Below, one piece after another: positions 1-11,232 of a stretch of DNA of 64,000 nt. The stretch lies in NCBI RefSeq assembly GCF_004379255.2, contig NC_056042.1, positions 12,881,901 through 12,945,900 on the forward strand, in the 5' to 3' direction. Source of the DNA: Salvia splendens (lineage: Eukaryota > Streptophyta > Magnoliopsida > Lamiales > Lamiaceae). The position numbers and the translations under genes are program-made. Position 1 is the stretch's first letter. Each line of letters begins with the position of its first letter. The notes beneath the pieces were generated by a model that worked only from the letters and a program-made list of their open reading frames with translations, did not search any database and had not been told where the DNA came from.

Positions 1-284
1 ATAAAGCCCAATAACAATTTTTCAGCCCAAATAAAGGTCAATTAGTTCTACACTATCCTCTTTTTTCCTACTTTTATTTTCTTGAAAATCGATTATCCAA
101 TTTTTAACCAATTGGTTTTCACAAATTAACTAACTTCATTTTTGGTGCATTTTCTATTCTACAACAAATTTTCCACTTATTAGTAGGACGGTATGTGAGG
201 TATTGAATTTAATTACTCCTATTAAGTTCATCCATAATAGATTAATTTATTATAATTTTGAAGAATTTCAGACGCTAAGTTATA

Positions 285-517
285 CTCCCACCGTCCATAA
301 AAAATAGAGCATATTTGCCATTTTTGGTTGCCACAAAAAATAGAGCACATTTAAAAATGGAAAGTTTTCAACAACTTCTCTCATACTTTTTTCCTTTCTC
401 TCTTACTAATAATATGGACCCCACATTCCACTAACACTACTTCTCTCTTACTTTACCAATTCCAGATTAAAACCCGTGCCACTCACAATGTGTCCTATTT
501 TTTGTGGACCGAGGAAG
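285..517. mobile_element. Stowaway-like MITE
   Basis: A 233-bp element begins CTCCCACCGTCC and ends with its near inverse GGACCGAGGAAG. A TA dinucleotide lies directly outside each end (283-284 and 518-519). These are the terminal motif and target duplication expected of Stowaway (Tc1/mariner) MITEs. It has no coding capacity. Plastid clpP-like sequence begins immediately to its right, so it may have inserted in or beside the plastid insertion. Confidence 0.8.
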
Positions 518-520
518 TAT

Positions 521-815
521 TAAGTTTATGGTATATCTCAGTATGGAGGATGAAACCAAGATCTTTATTTGTATATAAACTCTTCTAGCGGATGGGTAAT
601 ACCTGGAGTAGCCATTTATGATAATATGCAATTTGTACGACTAGAAAGTTCATACAATATGCATAGAATTGGCCGCGTCAATGGGATCTTTTATTCTAGG
701 CGGAGGAGAAATTACCAGACATCTAGCATTCCCTCATGCTTGGCGCCAATGAAGTCTTTTTTTTAATGTCAACTAAGTATCGTAAGTAAATTGTACCCGG
801 TTGTTCAATCGTTTG
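521..815 (+). pseudogene. clpP: Nuclear plastid DNA insertion: decayed clpP exon 2 and start of intron
   Basis: On the plus strand this stretch reads as a damaged copy of the middle exon of plastid clpP, the proteolytic subunit of the Clp protease. The recognisable pieces are [11 protein letters not shown], the segment [11 protein letters not shown] and MQFV, then [11 protein letters not shown] and LAFPHAW near 760. Several substitutions and frame disturbances break the reading frame, so it cannot be functional. After about 760 the sequence leaves the exon and resembles intron. Copia A inserted at 815/816, and the plastid-like sequence resumes at 14049. The left limit is obscured by the MITE ending at 517. 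Identification rests on remembered clpP protein and plastid DNA; an alignment to a plastome would settle it. Confidence 0.8.
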
Positions 816-1155
816 TGTTGAAGTATCAAAGCAATATGAACGAACAAGAAATGGGCTTTGTAGTATAGAAGATGAACTAGAATGAATCTTGAAAGAGGAA
901 GATCTTATTGAAGGATTCTTGAAGTGTTTACAACTATCTCAACTCTAAACAAAGTAACAAAACACTACACTATTTATACTAGAGGTCGAGTGAAAGAGTC
1001 TTCACAAAAACTGTTACAATCGGAAGAGGAAACCGCCTTCCAACGGTTATCTTCCACAACTAACTTTCAAACTTTCTTGATCAGCTACAAGACTTCCCTC
1101 GGCCTCTCCCATGCACCCTCACGTTGCTATGCTCACTCACCATGCTATCTTAACA
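816..1155 (-). repeat. 3' LTR of copia A
   Basis: This 340-bp LTR matches 13700-14043 with scattered substitutions and small indels, for example near its inner end and in a tract around 1008-1016. It ends TTAACA next to the polypurine tract at about 1156-1172. The visible divergence suggests an old insertion compared with elements C and E. Confidence 0.92.
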
Positions 1156-1185
1156 ATCTCCACCTTGTCTGAGACATAGCAACTG

Positions 1186-2621
1186 TCAAAAGTCTATGGC
1201 CAGTAAGCCAACAAGCCTACAACAGTAATCAAACTTCTCCTTGCTCAATGGTTTGGTGAGCATATCAGTGGGGTTATGTGCGGTGTCTATTTTCACAACC
1301 TTAACTCTGTCATTCTCCACCTCATCTCTGATAAAGTGCAACCTCACATCAATATGCTTACTTCTTTCGTGAAACATCTGATATCTAGCTAGGCACAAAG
1401 CCCCACTGTTGTCACAATGGACTGCAATAGTCTTCTGATTTATCCCAAACTCAGATATAACCCCGAGCAACCACTTGCTTTCTTTCACAGCTGAGGTGAG
1501 TGCCATATACTCAGCCTCTGTAGTTGATAAGGCTACCATATTCTGTAGGCTAGACTTCCAACATACAACAGAACCATACAAGGTGAAAATATAGCCTGTT
1601 TGTAACCTCCTTGTATCCAGATTTGCTGCATAATCCGAGTCACATAACCCAACCAGAGCTTCCTCATCTACTCCACCTTGATCTGTGAATAGAATGACTA
1701 ACTTATCAGCCCCTTTCAAATACCTCAGTGTCCACTTCAGAGCATTCCTGTGTTGTCTTCCAAACTCTGCCATGTATCAGCTAGTGGTGCTGATAGCATG
1801 GGCTATATCAGGTCGTGTACAAATAATCATGTACATCAGACTTCCTCCAATGTTAGAGTAATGGATCAACTGCATCTCCTTTCTTTCTTCTGCACTTTCA
1901 GCTTTCTGACATTTCTGCAATTTAAAATGATCTGCCAATGGAGTTGATGTGCTTCTCATATTCCCAATCTTGAATTTCCTCAATGTTTTCTGAATATAAT
2001 CAGTTTGAAAAAGCCACAGCTTCCTCTTACTTATGTCTCTCTCTGACAATATCCATACCAAGTATTCTTTTAGCAACTCCAAGGTTTTTCATCTCAAAAT
2101 CTGCTTTAAACTGAGCTTTAATCCTATTGATTTCTTCAGCATCCGGTCCTGATATGAGCATATCATCTACATATAACAATAGATATGTAGCTGCTCTGCC
2201 TTTCTGCTTCTTCACAAATACACAGCTATCATAGAGTGATCTGCAGAAACACAACCTTTCAAGGCTTTCACCAAACTTTAAGTACCACTGCCTGCTGCTT
2301 TGCTTTAGCCCGTAGATGCTCTTCTTGATCATGCACACTTTATCCTCAGCACCAGGAATAACAAAGCCCTCAGGCTGAGCCATGTAAATGGTTTCTTCTA
2401 AATCTCCATTTAAAAAGGCCGTTTTCACATCCAGCTGCTCCAGCTCCCAATTCCTCTTGGCTGCTATTGCTAGTAGTACTCTGACAGAATTATGCTTGAC
2501 CACAAGGGAATATACCTCATTGAAGTCTATTCCCTCTTCTTGGTTAAAACCCTTTGCAACAAGCCTTGCCTTGACTCTAACTTTCTGAGATTCTGTAGTC
2601 TCAATCTTCTTTTTGAACACC
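1186..2621 (-). pseudogene. Copia A reverse transcriptase and RNase H (broken)
   Basis: The polymerase half of copia A reads from 2621 downwards. RT begins at the conserved FKKKIE block right at the copia B insertion point. The upstream part of the same conserved motif (GCKWV) lies at about 11235-11250 on the far side of B. Visible RT motifs are RLVAKGFNQEEG, DVKTAFLNGDLEE, YGLKQSSRQW and the catalytic LLYVDDM. The frame shifts near 2030-2080 and again near 1775. RNase H follows with CDSDYAAN, STTEAEYMAL and the terminal HIDVRLHFIRDEV and DMLTKPL blocks, ending at a stop at 1186. It is a dead copy because of the frameshifts and the 8.6-kb insertion. Confidence 0.92.
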
Positions 2622-3632
2622 TGTGAGTGTAAATGGACCATATCTGATTATTTATGGATTGGGCCGACCTTTTATCTAGGCCCAATGCCTATTTAGTCTG
2701 AGCCCAAGGCTCTGGCCCGTTTAGCCGGTGACCCTTGAGCTGAGCCGCTGGATGGCTGCCACGTCGCCACTCCACGCGGATCCCGCCTTTGCACCGTTGG
2801 ATTTTATTTGTGTTAGTTGTGTGAGTAACTAAGTTTGGGACTCTTCACTTACACACATTCATTCGAGATATTTCTCTTTCTCTCTCATCCTCAGCTTCTC
2901 TCTCTCTGGCGATTCTAGGGTTTCCTCCTTCTTCGTCTTTGATCTTCTCTTCCGTTCACTTCTCTGGTATTCTGAGAGTGTTTGATTGGTGAAATCACTA
3001 GTAGAGGTAACCGCTTCGGTTTCCTTGCAAAGTCCAGCGCTAGAGCTAACGATTCAGTTGGATCTGCTAAGCCGGAAGCGGTTTCGTCGTGTTCTTGTGT
3101 GGATCTGTGAATGCTGGTGTTCTTGAGAGGTTCCTACGGTGTGAAAGTGTGGTACGTGTTGAGACAGTAGCGTTGGTAGTAATCAGTAAGATCTGGTGAG
3201 ATCTCTGATTCAGACAGTCTCACAGTGTTCCTTTGGACAAATCGTGGTGATAGATGAGGTCCTTGGCCCGGAGCACAGTCACATTGTGACCTGAGCCATC
3301 GACGTTGTTATCTGAATTTACACTGTGTTTTCTTTTGTTTTTTCATTTCAAATCCACCAGTATCTTGTCGTGGTGTTTTTGACTTGGTTTCTAAGTGTAC
3401 AGATTATTCCAATCGAAGTAAGCTTGGAGTCCAGATCTGGTCAAGTGTCTGGCTTAGCTAGGCTTTTTCGATTGTAACTTGAACATTAGATAGGTAGATT
3501 ATACCTAGGTTTTTATCCTGCAATCAATCTTTTATATTTCGGCTTGTAACTCTGTGACTAGCCATCTCAGTAGCGGTGTAACCGAAAAGAGGTCCCGGTA
3601 ATTAATGAATCCCAAATGATCTGATCCCTACA
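2622..3632 (+). repeat. 5' LTR of copia B
   Basis: This LTR is 1011 bp, starts TGTGAGTG and ends CCTACA, and is repeated at 10244-11227. It carries a CT-rich leader tract around 2870-2960. The two copies differ by many substitutions and several short deletions, so the insertion is not recent. Confidence 0.93.
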
Positions 3633-3633
3633 G

Positions 3634-4338
3634 TGGTATCAGAGCCACGGGGAGATCATTCGGGCACGCCGGGTCGCAAATTATAAGGAGGTGGGCTCGT
3701 CAGAGTAAAGTTCAGCCTCTAGTATAGGCTCTGAGGTACGTCGGGTTCTCCTGATCAAGGTTCCCGCTCTGGTATATTGGTTTTAATCCCTAAAACTTTT
3801 ACAGCTTTCTAGTTCTAGGGGTGGGCAGTTGTTGCTGGTAGATGCCACTGGCCGTGGCTTAGGTTTTCTGTGCTCTTGTCTTCTACATGTTTCTTGGTGC
3901 TTACAGTTTTCTTGCTTCCGTTGGTGCTTTCTGCTTGCTTTACTGTCCCAAAGTGTGTATTCCAGAGTGGTGACTCTATGTCTTGAGTGAATTACCTATC
4001 CACCCTGTGCCTAAACTGTCTTGAGTGACCCCTTGCGCCCCCATACATTGGGTGATTGCGAACTGGGAAATCCTCCTGTCGGGGTACATGTGACAAATAG
4101 GGAGGAACTCTATCTTGACTTGACTCCCAAGTCTGGAATCACTTTGAGATTGTTTTCTGTGTGTGTGACTTGCTGTTACTTGCATCTGTGAGCTCCTTGC
4201 ATGAAAAATCTCTACCTATCTGTTTTGAGTGGATTACTTGTTAGTTCTGTGTTTAAATCCCCTTTCTGTGCTAGCAGGGTTAATTGTTGTGTCTTGTGTT
4301 TGTTGGGTTCTTTTGTGTGTGTAAAACTTTTCTACAAT
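3634..4338 (+). other. Copia B primer-binding site and untranslated leader
   Basis: TGGTATCAGAGCC begins one base after the LTR and matches the 3' end of plant initiator tRNA-Met, the usual primer for minus-strand DNA synthesis. The remaining 690 bases up to the gag start at 4339 contain no supportable gene. Confidence 0.9.
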
Positions 4339-5275
4339 ATGTCTCAACCAGTTGGAATTGTTCCTTTCAATGGTAAAAATGATTTTGTTATCTGGAAACA
4401 AAAAATGAAGTGAATTTTGATACATCAAAATGTTTTTAAATCAGTAGAGGGAACTATCCCTGATACTGAATCTGAAGATAAGATTACAGAAACGAATGAA
4501 TTAGCTAGGTCTCTATAATTCTGAACCTCTCCGATTCTGTGATTAGGAAAGATGTGACTATTGAGTTTGCTTCTGAATTATGGGCAAAACTAGATACTCT
4601 GTATACTGAGACTTCTATGTACTCAAGGATGTACTCGCTTGAAAAACTTTTCAAATTTAAACTGGATCTTTCAAAGGATATATATGATAATATTGATGTG
4701 TTTCAGAAGGTTGTGCAAGACATTAAAAGGTGTGGTAATAAGACCATTGATGAGTATACTAGTATTGCTCTAATGAATTTTATCTCTGATACTTATAGTG
4801 ATGTTAAGGCTGATATCAAGTATGGCAGGGATAGTGCTCCTCTTGACTTGATCATTAGTTCTTTAAAGTCTAAAGAAATTGAAATTAAGGAAAATCAGGC
4901 TTTAAAAATGCTCAATCAAAGGCCTTAAATGTTAGGGGCAGATCTAAGTCAAGAGGGGGAACTGAAGATAGTAACTCTAATGGAAATGGTAAAAAGAAGG
5001 GCAAGAGTAGATCCATGTCTAAGAGCAAGAATCCTAAGGCTAACAGAAAATGTTTTAACTGTGGTGAGGTTGGTCACTATAAGAAGGAGTGCCCTAATCC
5101 TAATGACAAGAAGTGTCAGATTCTTGGCGTTGGAACTGTGTGTTTGAAATTCAGTAATGGATATGTGCTTAACTTGAAGGATGTGAGATATGTGCCTGAT
5201 CTATGTTACAACCTGTTGTCTTGTACCTGTTTAGAGCATGAGGGCTTGAGGGTAGATGGGGGCAGCGTGTCATGA
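4339..5275 (+). pseudogene. Copia B gag with zinc knuckle; protease core missing
   Basis: Gag starts at ATG 4339 (MSQPVGIVPFNGKNDF...). It is broken by an early TGA at about 4411, by a further stop near 4517 and by a TAA at about 4926. The central gag region reads ELWAKLDTLYTE and KLFKFKLDL. The nucleocapsid zinc knuckle CFNCGEVGHYKKEC is intact at about 5050-5090. Directly afterwards the reading jumps from PNDKK to LGVGTVCLKF, the region normally downstream of the aspartic protease. The DSG active-site segment is therefore absent, an apparently in-frame internal deletion near 5118. The frame stops at 5275. Confidence 0.85.
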
Positions 5276-5379
5276 AAATCTGTAAAGGTGTTATGTGTTT
5301 GTTCAAAGGTGTGAAGAAATGCAATCTCTATGTATGTTCTGCTCAGTCTGTGGCCTGTGTAAATAATGTTGTCAGGGTT

Positions 5380-6247
5380 GACAAAACCATGTTATGGCAC
5401 AATAGACTAGGTGGGTGAGAAGGGTCTAAATATTTTGAAGAAAAATGAGCTTTTATCTGAAAATGATTTTCAAAGTGGTCTCCCCTTCTGTGATACTTGT
5501 GTTTTGGGCAAACAACATAGAGTTTCTTTCTCTACATCTGTGACTGAAAATATCAGTCATAGTGTGATTGAATACCTACACATGGATGTGTGGGGTCCAG
5601 CCTCTGTTTCTACTCATTCAGGGTCTGTGTATTTTCTGTCTGTTATTGATGATTTCTCCAGAAATGTTTGGTGTTTTTTGATGAAAAATAAGTCTGAAGT
5701 CTTTGAAAAGTTTTTCATATGGAAAAATCTTGTTGAAAATCAAACTGGAAAAACCATTAAGGTAATCAGAACAGAAAATGGTCATGAGTTTTGTAATTCT
5801 CAAATGGATACTTTGTGTTCTCAGTTTGGAATTAAAAGACACAAGACTAACCCTTATATCCCTCAGCAAAATGGAGTTACTGAAAGGATGAACAAAACCC
5901 TTTTGGAAAAAGTTAGGCGTCTTTTGTCTAAAAGTAGTTTATCTGAAAATTTTTGGGGTGAAGCCTTACTGACTTCAGCCTACCTTGTCAATAGGTCTCC
6001 ATCTGTTCCCCTCAAGGGAAAGTGTCCTGAGTCTATTTTCACTGGTAGAAAAATTTCTTTATCCCATTTGAGAGTCTTTGTTTGTTGTGCCTTCATTCAT
6101 ACCAAAACTGATAAGTTAGACCCTATATCCAAGAAATGGGTATTTCTTGGATATCCTGAGGGTGTAAAGGGTTATAGGATTTGGAATAGGAGTGAACTTG
6201 GGTTTAGGGTCACCATAAGTAGAGATGTTATCTTCAATGAAGATTAA
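5380..6247 (+). pseudogene. Copia B integrase
   Basis: The integrase zinc-binding HHCC domain begins with MLWHNRLG but is damaged near 5410. It resumes with CDTCVLGKQHR. The catalytic core has MDVWGPAS (first Asp), then RTENGHEF where most copia integrases have RTDNG, so the second catalytic Asp appears to be Glu. PQQNGVTERMN carries the catalytic Glu. The C-terminal part includes FLGYPEGVKGYRIW and SRDVIFNED. A stop follows at 6245. The Asp-to-Glu change and the broken zinc domain suggest an inactive enzyme. Confidence 0.9.
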
Positions 6248-6661
6248 TTTCTCTGTCTTAAGCCTGCCCCTGATCCCTCTCCAACAAGTGTTGACAGTGA
6301 GCCTCTTACTAAGGTGGAGTCCACTGACACTCTCATTGAGATTGAGTCATCTGAGGATACTCCAAGTGAGGTGGATCACTTATGGAATTCAAATCCCATT
6401 AACCCTGAACCTGAACTTGAGCCTGATCCCATACCTGTTGACAATCAAAATGGGCCTCATCATGATGACCAAGTTGTTGAGCCTGAACCTGTTGTTAACT
6501 CTGGTCCAGATTTGCAAAATTATCTCCTGTCTAAAAATAGAGTTAGGAGAAACATTAATGTGCCTAATAGATATATTGGTTTGGTCAACCTAATTACTTT
6601 AGCTTTTAATGTGCATGAATCTGATGGGGATGAGCTTCAGTCTTATAAACAAGCTGTTAAA
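6248..6661 (+). pseudogene. Copia B integrase-RT linker
   Basis: An acidic, proline-rich spacer (about 6314-6600; repeated EPE and PDP motifs) leads into NRYIGLVN and then SYKQAVK, the copia segment that precedes RT. The LINE inserted exactly here. The continuation of the same segment (AVKSKFW, then KKAMEDEM) resumes at about 8460, showing that the two halves were once contiguous. Confidence 0.8.
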
Positions 6662-8453
6662 ATTGTGGTGGAGATTTCGAGAACAATCTGATGGGGATGA
6701 GCCTCGGTTTAAGGAAGTGTTACGTGCTTTCAACCTGAAATTGTGGTGGAGATTTCGGGAGCAAAATTCTCTTTGGGCCAACTATATCATGGCTAAATAT
6801 TGCGATAGGGTCTTCCCCCTCACCGCGAGACCCACGAGCCGGAATAGCACTGCGTGGAAGAGACTCTTGAAGGTCCGGGCCCAAGCTCAACCGCACATCC
6901 GGTGGCTGGTGGGGTTTGGTGGGATCCACTTCTGGGATGACATCTGGCTTATTGACACGACCATAAGAGAAGTTTGTCTTGACGATAGGGGTGACCCTCG
7001 CACACTCGTGGCGGACTTTATCAAGGATGGAGCTTGGGATGAACCAAAACTTCAGCTCCTACATGAACAAGCCGGACTACCGCTTTGGGTCATTTCAAAA
7101 GCCCTTGCTATGCCGATCATTCCCGGGAGACCGGACATACCGAGGTGGAAACTATCTAGCACGGGAGATTTCTCACTTGAGACAACGAGGGAGACAATCC
7201 GAAGCCGAGGGCCGACTATCCAGGGTCTTGCCGATGTGTGGAAGGCGGGCCTAACTTCGTCCATTGCTGTTTTCATCTGGAGACTCCTCTCCAACCGCAT
7301 TTCGGTGGATACAAAACTACAATGGCGGAAAATGGAATTGGCCTCCAAATGCCAATGCTGCCCCCATAGGCCAGATGTCGAGTCACTGCAACACCTATTC
7401 ATTCAAGGTGGGGGTGCCGCCAGTGTTTGGAGGGAATTCGACTCATGGTTCGCAGGATCGTCCCCTGTCCTTCGAATCAATGATACTATCCCGAAGAGGA
7501 TCGAGGTATGGTCACGAAGAACCCAACAGCCTGGAAAGAGATACCTCTCCCGAGCCATGCCATACCTCATCCTATGGTTCCTTTGGGCGGAGCGGAATAA
7601 AAGTCGTCACCAATCGGTGCAATTCAAGCCTTATAATGTGGTATGGCAGGTACAGATGTTTGTCAGGAACAGCGTGGCCAATGGTAGTTTCAAGCCAAAA
7701 CACTGGAAGGGGGTGCAACTTTGAATCACAGCCCTGCGCCAGGCGGATATTAGGAGGTCTAGGCCACTTGTGATGTCGATTAAGTGGAACCCCCCGGACG
7801 AGCCATGGGTCAAGCTCAACACAGATGGGGCTTATGTTGAAGAATCAGGAAAAGCTGGAGGGGGCGGAATCGTCCGAGACCATGCGGGCGACGTGCTTGC
7901 AGCCTTCGCCACCCCACTAGAAGCCCACTCGGCCCTTGAGGCGGAGCTCTTGGCTATCCATCATGGGTTAGTAACTGCGTCGGAATTCATGCAACCAATT
8001 TGGATTGAGTCAGATGGGGCCGGCCCATACTTGCCGAGTTATGGCACTTTTGGCCAATCATAAGTGTAATCTTACCATCCGAGCCTCTTTCATCCATCGG
8101 GAGGGGAACAAACCGGCAGACCTCCTTACAAGAATGGGCCTAAATGGAGATGACTTCCACTGCATGAATGGCCGCTCACTGCCGAGACACCTTAAAGCCA
8201 TGATCCGGTTGGATGAGATGGGGGTTCCCAACCTCCGCATTCAAGAAGACGAACAAGGCCTACCCCAACAGCCCCCTCGATGTGACTCACCGAGCCTACT
8301 CTGTAGTGTTTCTTCTAATTTTATCAAACCCTGTAACCCGTGTGAGGGGATTGTCTGTACACATTGTAACATTTTGAGTTTTGATAATATAAGGATGAGG
8401 GACCCACGAACCCTCCACTGTGAAGGTGTTTGAATAATAAAATAAAAATAAAA
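6662..8453 (+). mobile_element. 5'-truncated L1-type LINE inserted in copia B
   Basis: This 1.8-kb non-LTR retrotransposon tail is flanked by the 17-bp duplication ATAAACAAGCTGTTAAA at 6645-6661 and 8454-8470. It ends in an A-rich tail (AATAATAAAATAAAAATAA). It encodes the end of the LINE polymerase protein: AFNLKLWWRFRE, then SLWANYIMAKYC, and a zinc-binding RT-associated domain (CQCCPH...HLF) near 7350-7400. After a TGA at 7722-7724 comes an RNase H domain (LNTDGAY near 7820, EAELLAIHHGL near 7940, IWIESDG near 8000). A frameshift near 8030 precedes the terminal HREGNKPADLL motif. The endonuclease and RT palm are absent, as expected for 5' truncation. GC content is visibly higher than in the host element. 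Confidence 0.92.
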
Positions 8454-8470
8454 ATAAACAAGCTGTTAAA

Positions 8471-9995
8471 TCTAAGTTTTGGAGCCAATAGAAAAAAGCC
8501 ATGGAAGATGAAATGCTCTCTCTGAAAATTAATTGTACTTGGCTGTTAGTTCCTCTGCCTGCTGGTGCTTCTGTTGTTGACTATAGGTGGCTTTTTAAAA
8601 TAAAAAATGAGGTTGATGGCTTGAGATACAAAGCCAGACTTGTGGCAAAGGGTTTTACTAAACAAGAGGGCTAGATTATACAGAAATATTTGCTCATGTT
8701 GTAAAATTTACTACTGTTAGACTAATGCTTGCTCTATGTGATCACTTTGACTGGGAGTTGAAACAAATAGATGTGAAAACTGCCTTCTTGCATGGTGATT
8801 TAGATAAACCTATCTATATGAAACAGCCTGGGGGTTTTGTGGATCCTAAATACCCAATCATGTGTGTTTGCTGAAAAAGTCCTTGTATGGTTTAAAGCAA
8901 TCCCTTAGACAATGGAATATCAAGTTTAATTCTTGTATGCAAAAATTTGGGTTTGTGAGAAATACCTTTGATGCTTGCCTATATGAGAAAAATCTTAATA
9001 AAGTTCTTGTTTTTCTTTTTGCTTTATGTTGATGATATGCTGATTATGGGACCCTGCCTTAAAGCCATCAAGTTAGTTCAAGCTGCTTTATGTGATAACT
9101 TTGATATGAAGGATTTTGGTGATGCTCAAAAGATTTTGGGTATCATTATCTTTAGAAACAGAAAGGAGTTTGTCCTTGTGCTTCACCAAAAACCATATGT
9201 GTTTAAAATTTTAAAGAAGTTTAACATGTCTGTTGCTAAACCTGCTATTGTGCCTTTAGCTGCTCATTTTCTGTTGAGTAAAGATCTGTGTCCAAAGTCT
9301 GAGTATGATATCAATGTTATGAAAAAGGTGTCCTATGCCAATGCTATATTTTCTGTTATGTACTTAATGGTCAGTACAAGACCTGATATTGCTTATTTTG
9401 TGTCTTGCTTGAGCAGATACATGTCTAACCTTGGACATGTGCACTGGGAGGCCCTGAGGTGGCTTCTGAGATATTTGAAACATACTTCTAAGTATGGTAT
9501 GTGTTTTTCTAAGTGTGATGATGGTGTGAACCTATGTGGTTTTGTGGATTCCAATTATGCTAATGATAGGGACAAGAGAAAGTCCACTACTTCTTATGTG
9601 TTTACAGTGTGTAGATCATGTATAAGCTGGAAATCACAACTGCAACACATAGTAGCCCTCTTCACTACTGAATCAGAATATATAGCCATCACAGAGGCTA
9701 TGAAGGAAACAATTTAGTTAAAGGGAGTTCTCTCTGAACTCAAATACTTGAAGTATATTCTTGCTGTTTATTCTGACAGTCAGTCAGCTATACAATTATG
9801 CAAAAATCATGTGTTTCATGATAGAACTAAGCATATAGATGTTTGTTCCACTTCATTAGAGATGTGGTTGAAAAACAAGAGATTTTATTGCATAAAGTGC
9901 ATACTGATAAAAACCCTGCTGATATAGGTACTAAATGTTTGCCAGTTGATAAATTGCTCACTTGCATTAGGAGTTTGCATTTTGATTGTGGTTAG
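8471..9995 (+). pseudogene. Copia B reverse transcriptase and RNase H (broken)
   Basis: After the LINE the copia polymerase resumes with KKAMEDEMLSL, then YKARLVAKGFTKQEG and DVKTAFLHGDL. Stops and frameshifts lie near 8672 and 8870-8950. The catalytic LLYVDDM lies at about 9020-9045 in a longer open stretch (8968-9717). It is followed by STRPDIAYFVSCLSRYMS, then RNase H with CGFVDSNYAN and TTESEYIAITEAMKE. A stop at 9715-9717 replaces a Trp codon. The rest (SDSQSAIQLCKNHVFHDRTK) continues with another frameshift to about 9995. It is non-functional. Confidence 0.9.
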
Positions 9996-10243
9996 CATGT
10001 TCATGTCCCGGGGGATAAGACCTTGCTGATTTTGTGAGCTTTGGCTCTTTGAAGTCACAAGGCAATTAAAGTCCTACAAGACTAATTGGCTTGCCATCTA
10101 GTGTCTTGTTAGGAAACTTGGTTATTCTCTTGACTAATGAGTTTATCCTCTTTGGTGTCTTGAGATAACCTTGTAGGCTGTGATAAAGCAATGTGATGGA
10201 CCAAGCTCTCCTCTATCTAGCTGATAAGGTCCAAGGTGGAGCA
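9996..10243 (+). other. Copia B 3' non-coding region and polypurine tract
   Basis: There is no coding signal between the end of RNase H and the 3' LTR. The last bases, AAGGTGGAGCA, form the expected polypurine primer beside the LTR start at 10244. Confidence 0.7.
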
Positions 10244-11227
10244 TGTGAGTGTAAATGGACCATATCAGATTATTTAAGGATTGCGTCGAACTTTTATCTA
10301 GGCCCAATGCCTATTTAGTCTGAGCCCAAGGCTCTGGCCCGTTTAACCGGTGACCCTTGAACTGAGCTGCTAGTTGGCTGCCACGTCACCACTCCACGCG
10401 GATCCCGCCTTTGTACCGTTGGATTTTATTTATGTTAGTTGTGTGAGTAATTAAGTTGGGGACTCTTCACTTACGCACATTCATTCGAGATATTTCTCTC
10501 TCTCATCCTGAGCTTCTCTCTCTCTGGCTATTCTAGGGTTTCCTCATTCTTCATCTTTGATCTTCTCTTCCGTTCACTTCTCTGGTATTCTGAGAGTGTT
10601 TGATCGGTGAAATCACTAGTAGAGGTAATTGCTTCGGTTTCCTTGCAAAGTCCAGCGCTAGATCTAACGATTCAGTTGGATCTGCTAAGCTGGAGGCGCT
10701 TTCATCGTGTTCTTGTGAGGATCTGTGAGTTCTGATGTTCTTGAGAGGTCCCTATGGTGTTAAAGTGTGGTGTGTGTTGAGACTGTAGCGTTGGTAGTAA
10801 TTGGTGAGATCTGGTGAGATCTCTGATTCAGACGGTCTCGCGGTGCTCCTTTGGACAAATCCTTAGCCCGGAGCACAGTCACATTGTGACCTGAGCCATC
10901 GACGCTGTCATCTGACTTTACACTTTGTTTTATTTTGTTCTTTCATTTCAGATCCACAAGGATCTTGTCGTGGTGTTTCTGACTTGGTTTCTAAGTGTGC
11001 GGGTTATTCCAATCGAAGTAAGCTTGGAGTCCAGATCTGGTCAAGTGTCTGGCTTAGCTAGGGTTTTTCGATTGTAACTTGAACATTAGATAGGTAGATT
11101 GTACTTAGGTTTTTATCCTGTAATCAATCTTCTGTATTTCGCCTTGTAACTCTGAGCCATCTCAGTAGCAGTGTAACCGAAAAGAGGTCCCGGTAATTAG
11201 TGAATCCCGAATGATCCGATCCCTACA
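10244..11227 (+). repeat. 3' LTR of copia B
   Basis: This is the 984-bp partner of 2622-3632 with several substitutions and short deletions, for example a missing stretch around 10860. It ends CCTACA at 11227, followed by the duplication ACACC. Confidence 0.93.
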
Positions 11228-11232
11228 ACACC

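Larger units (their letters stand above)
2622..11227 (+). mobile_element. Copia element B nested in copia A
   Basis: This Ty1/copia element on the plus strand has LTRs 2622-3632 and 10244-11227 and a perfect target duplication ACACC at 2617-2621 and 11228-11232. The LTRs begin TGTGAGTG and end CCTACA. The primer site TGGTATCAGAGCC (3634-3646) is the typical initiator tRNA-Met type. The internal region encodes gag, integrase and RT/RNase H, all with stops or frameshifts. The protease core is deleted, and a LINE is inserted between integrase and RT. It interrupts copia A exactly within the A coding sequence for the start of RT. Confidence 0.95.
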
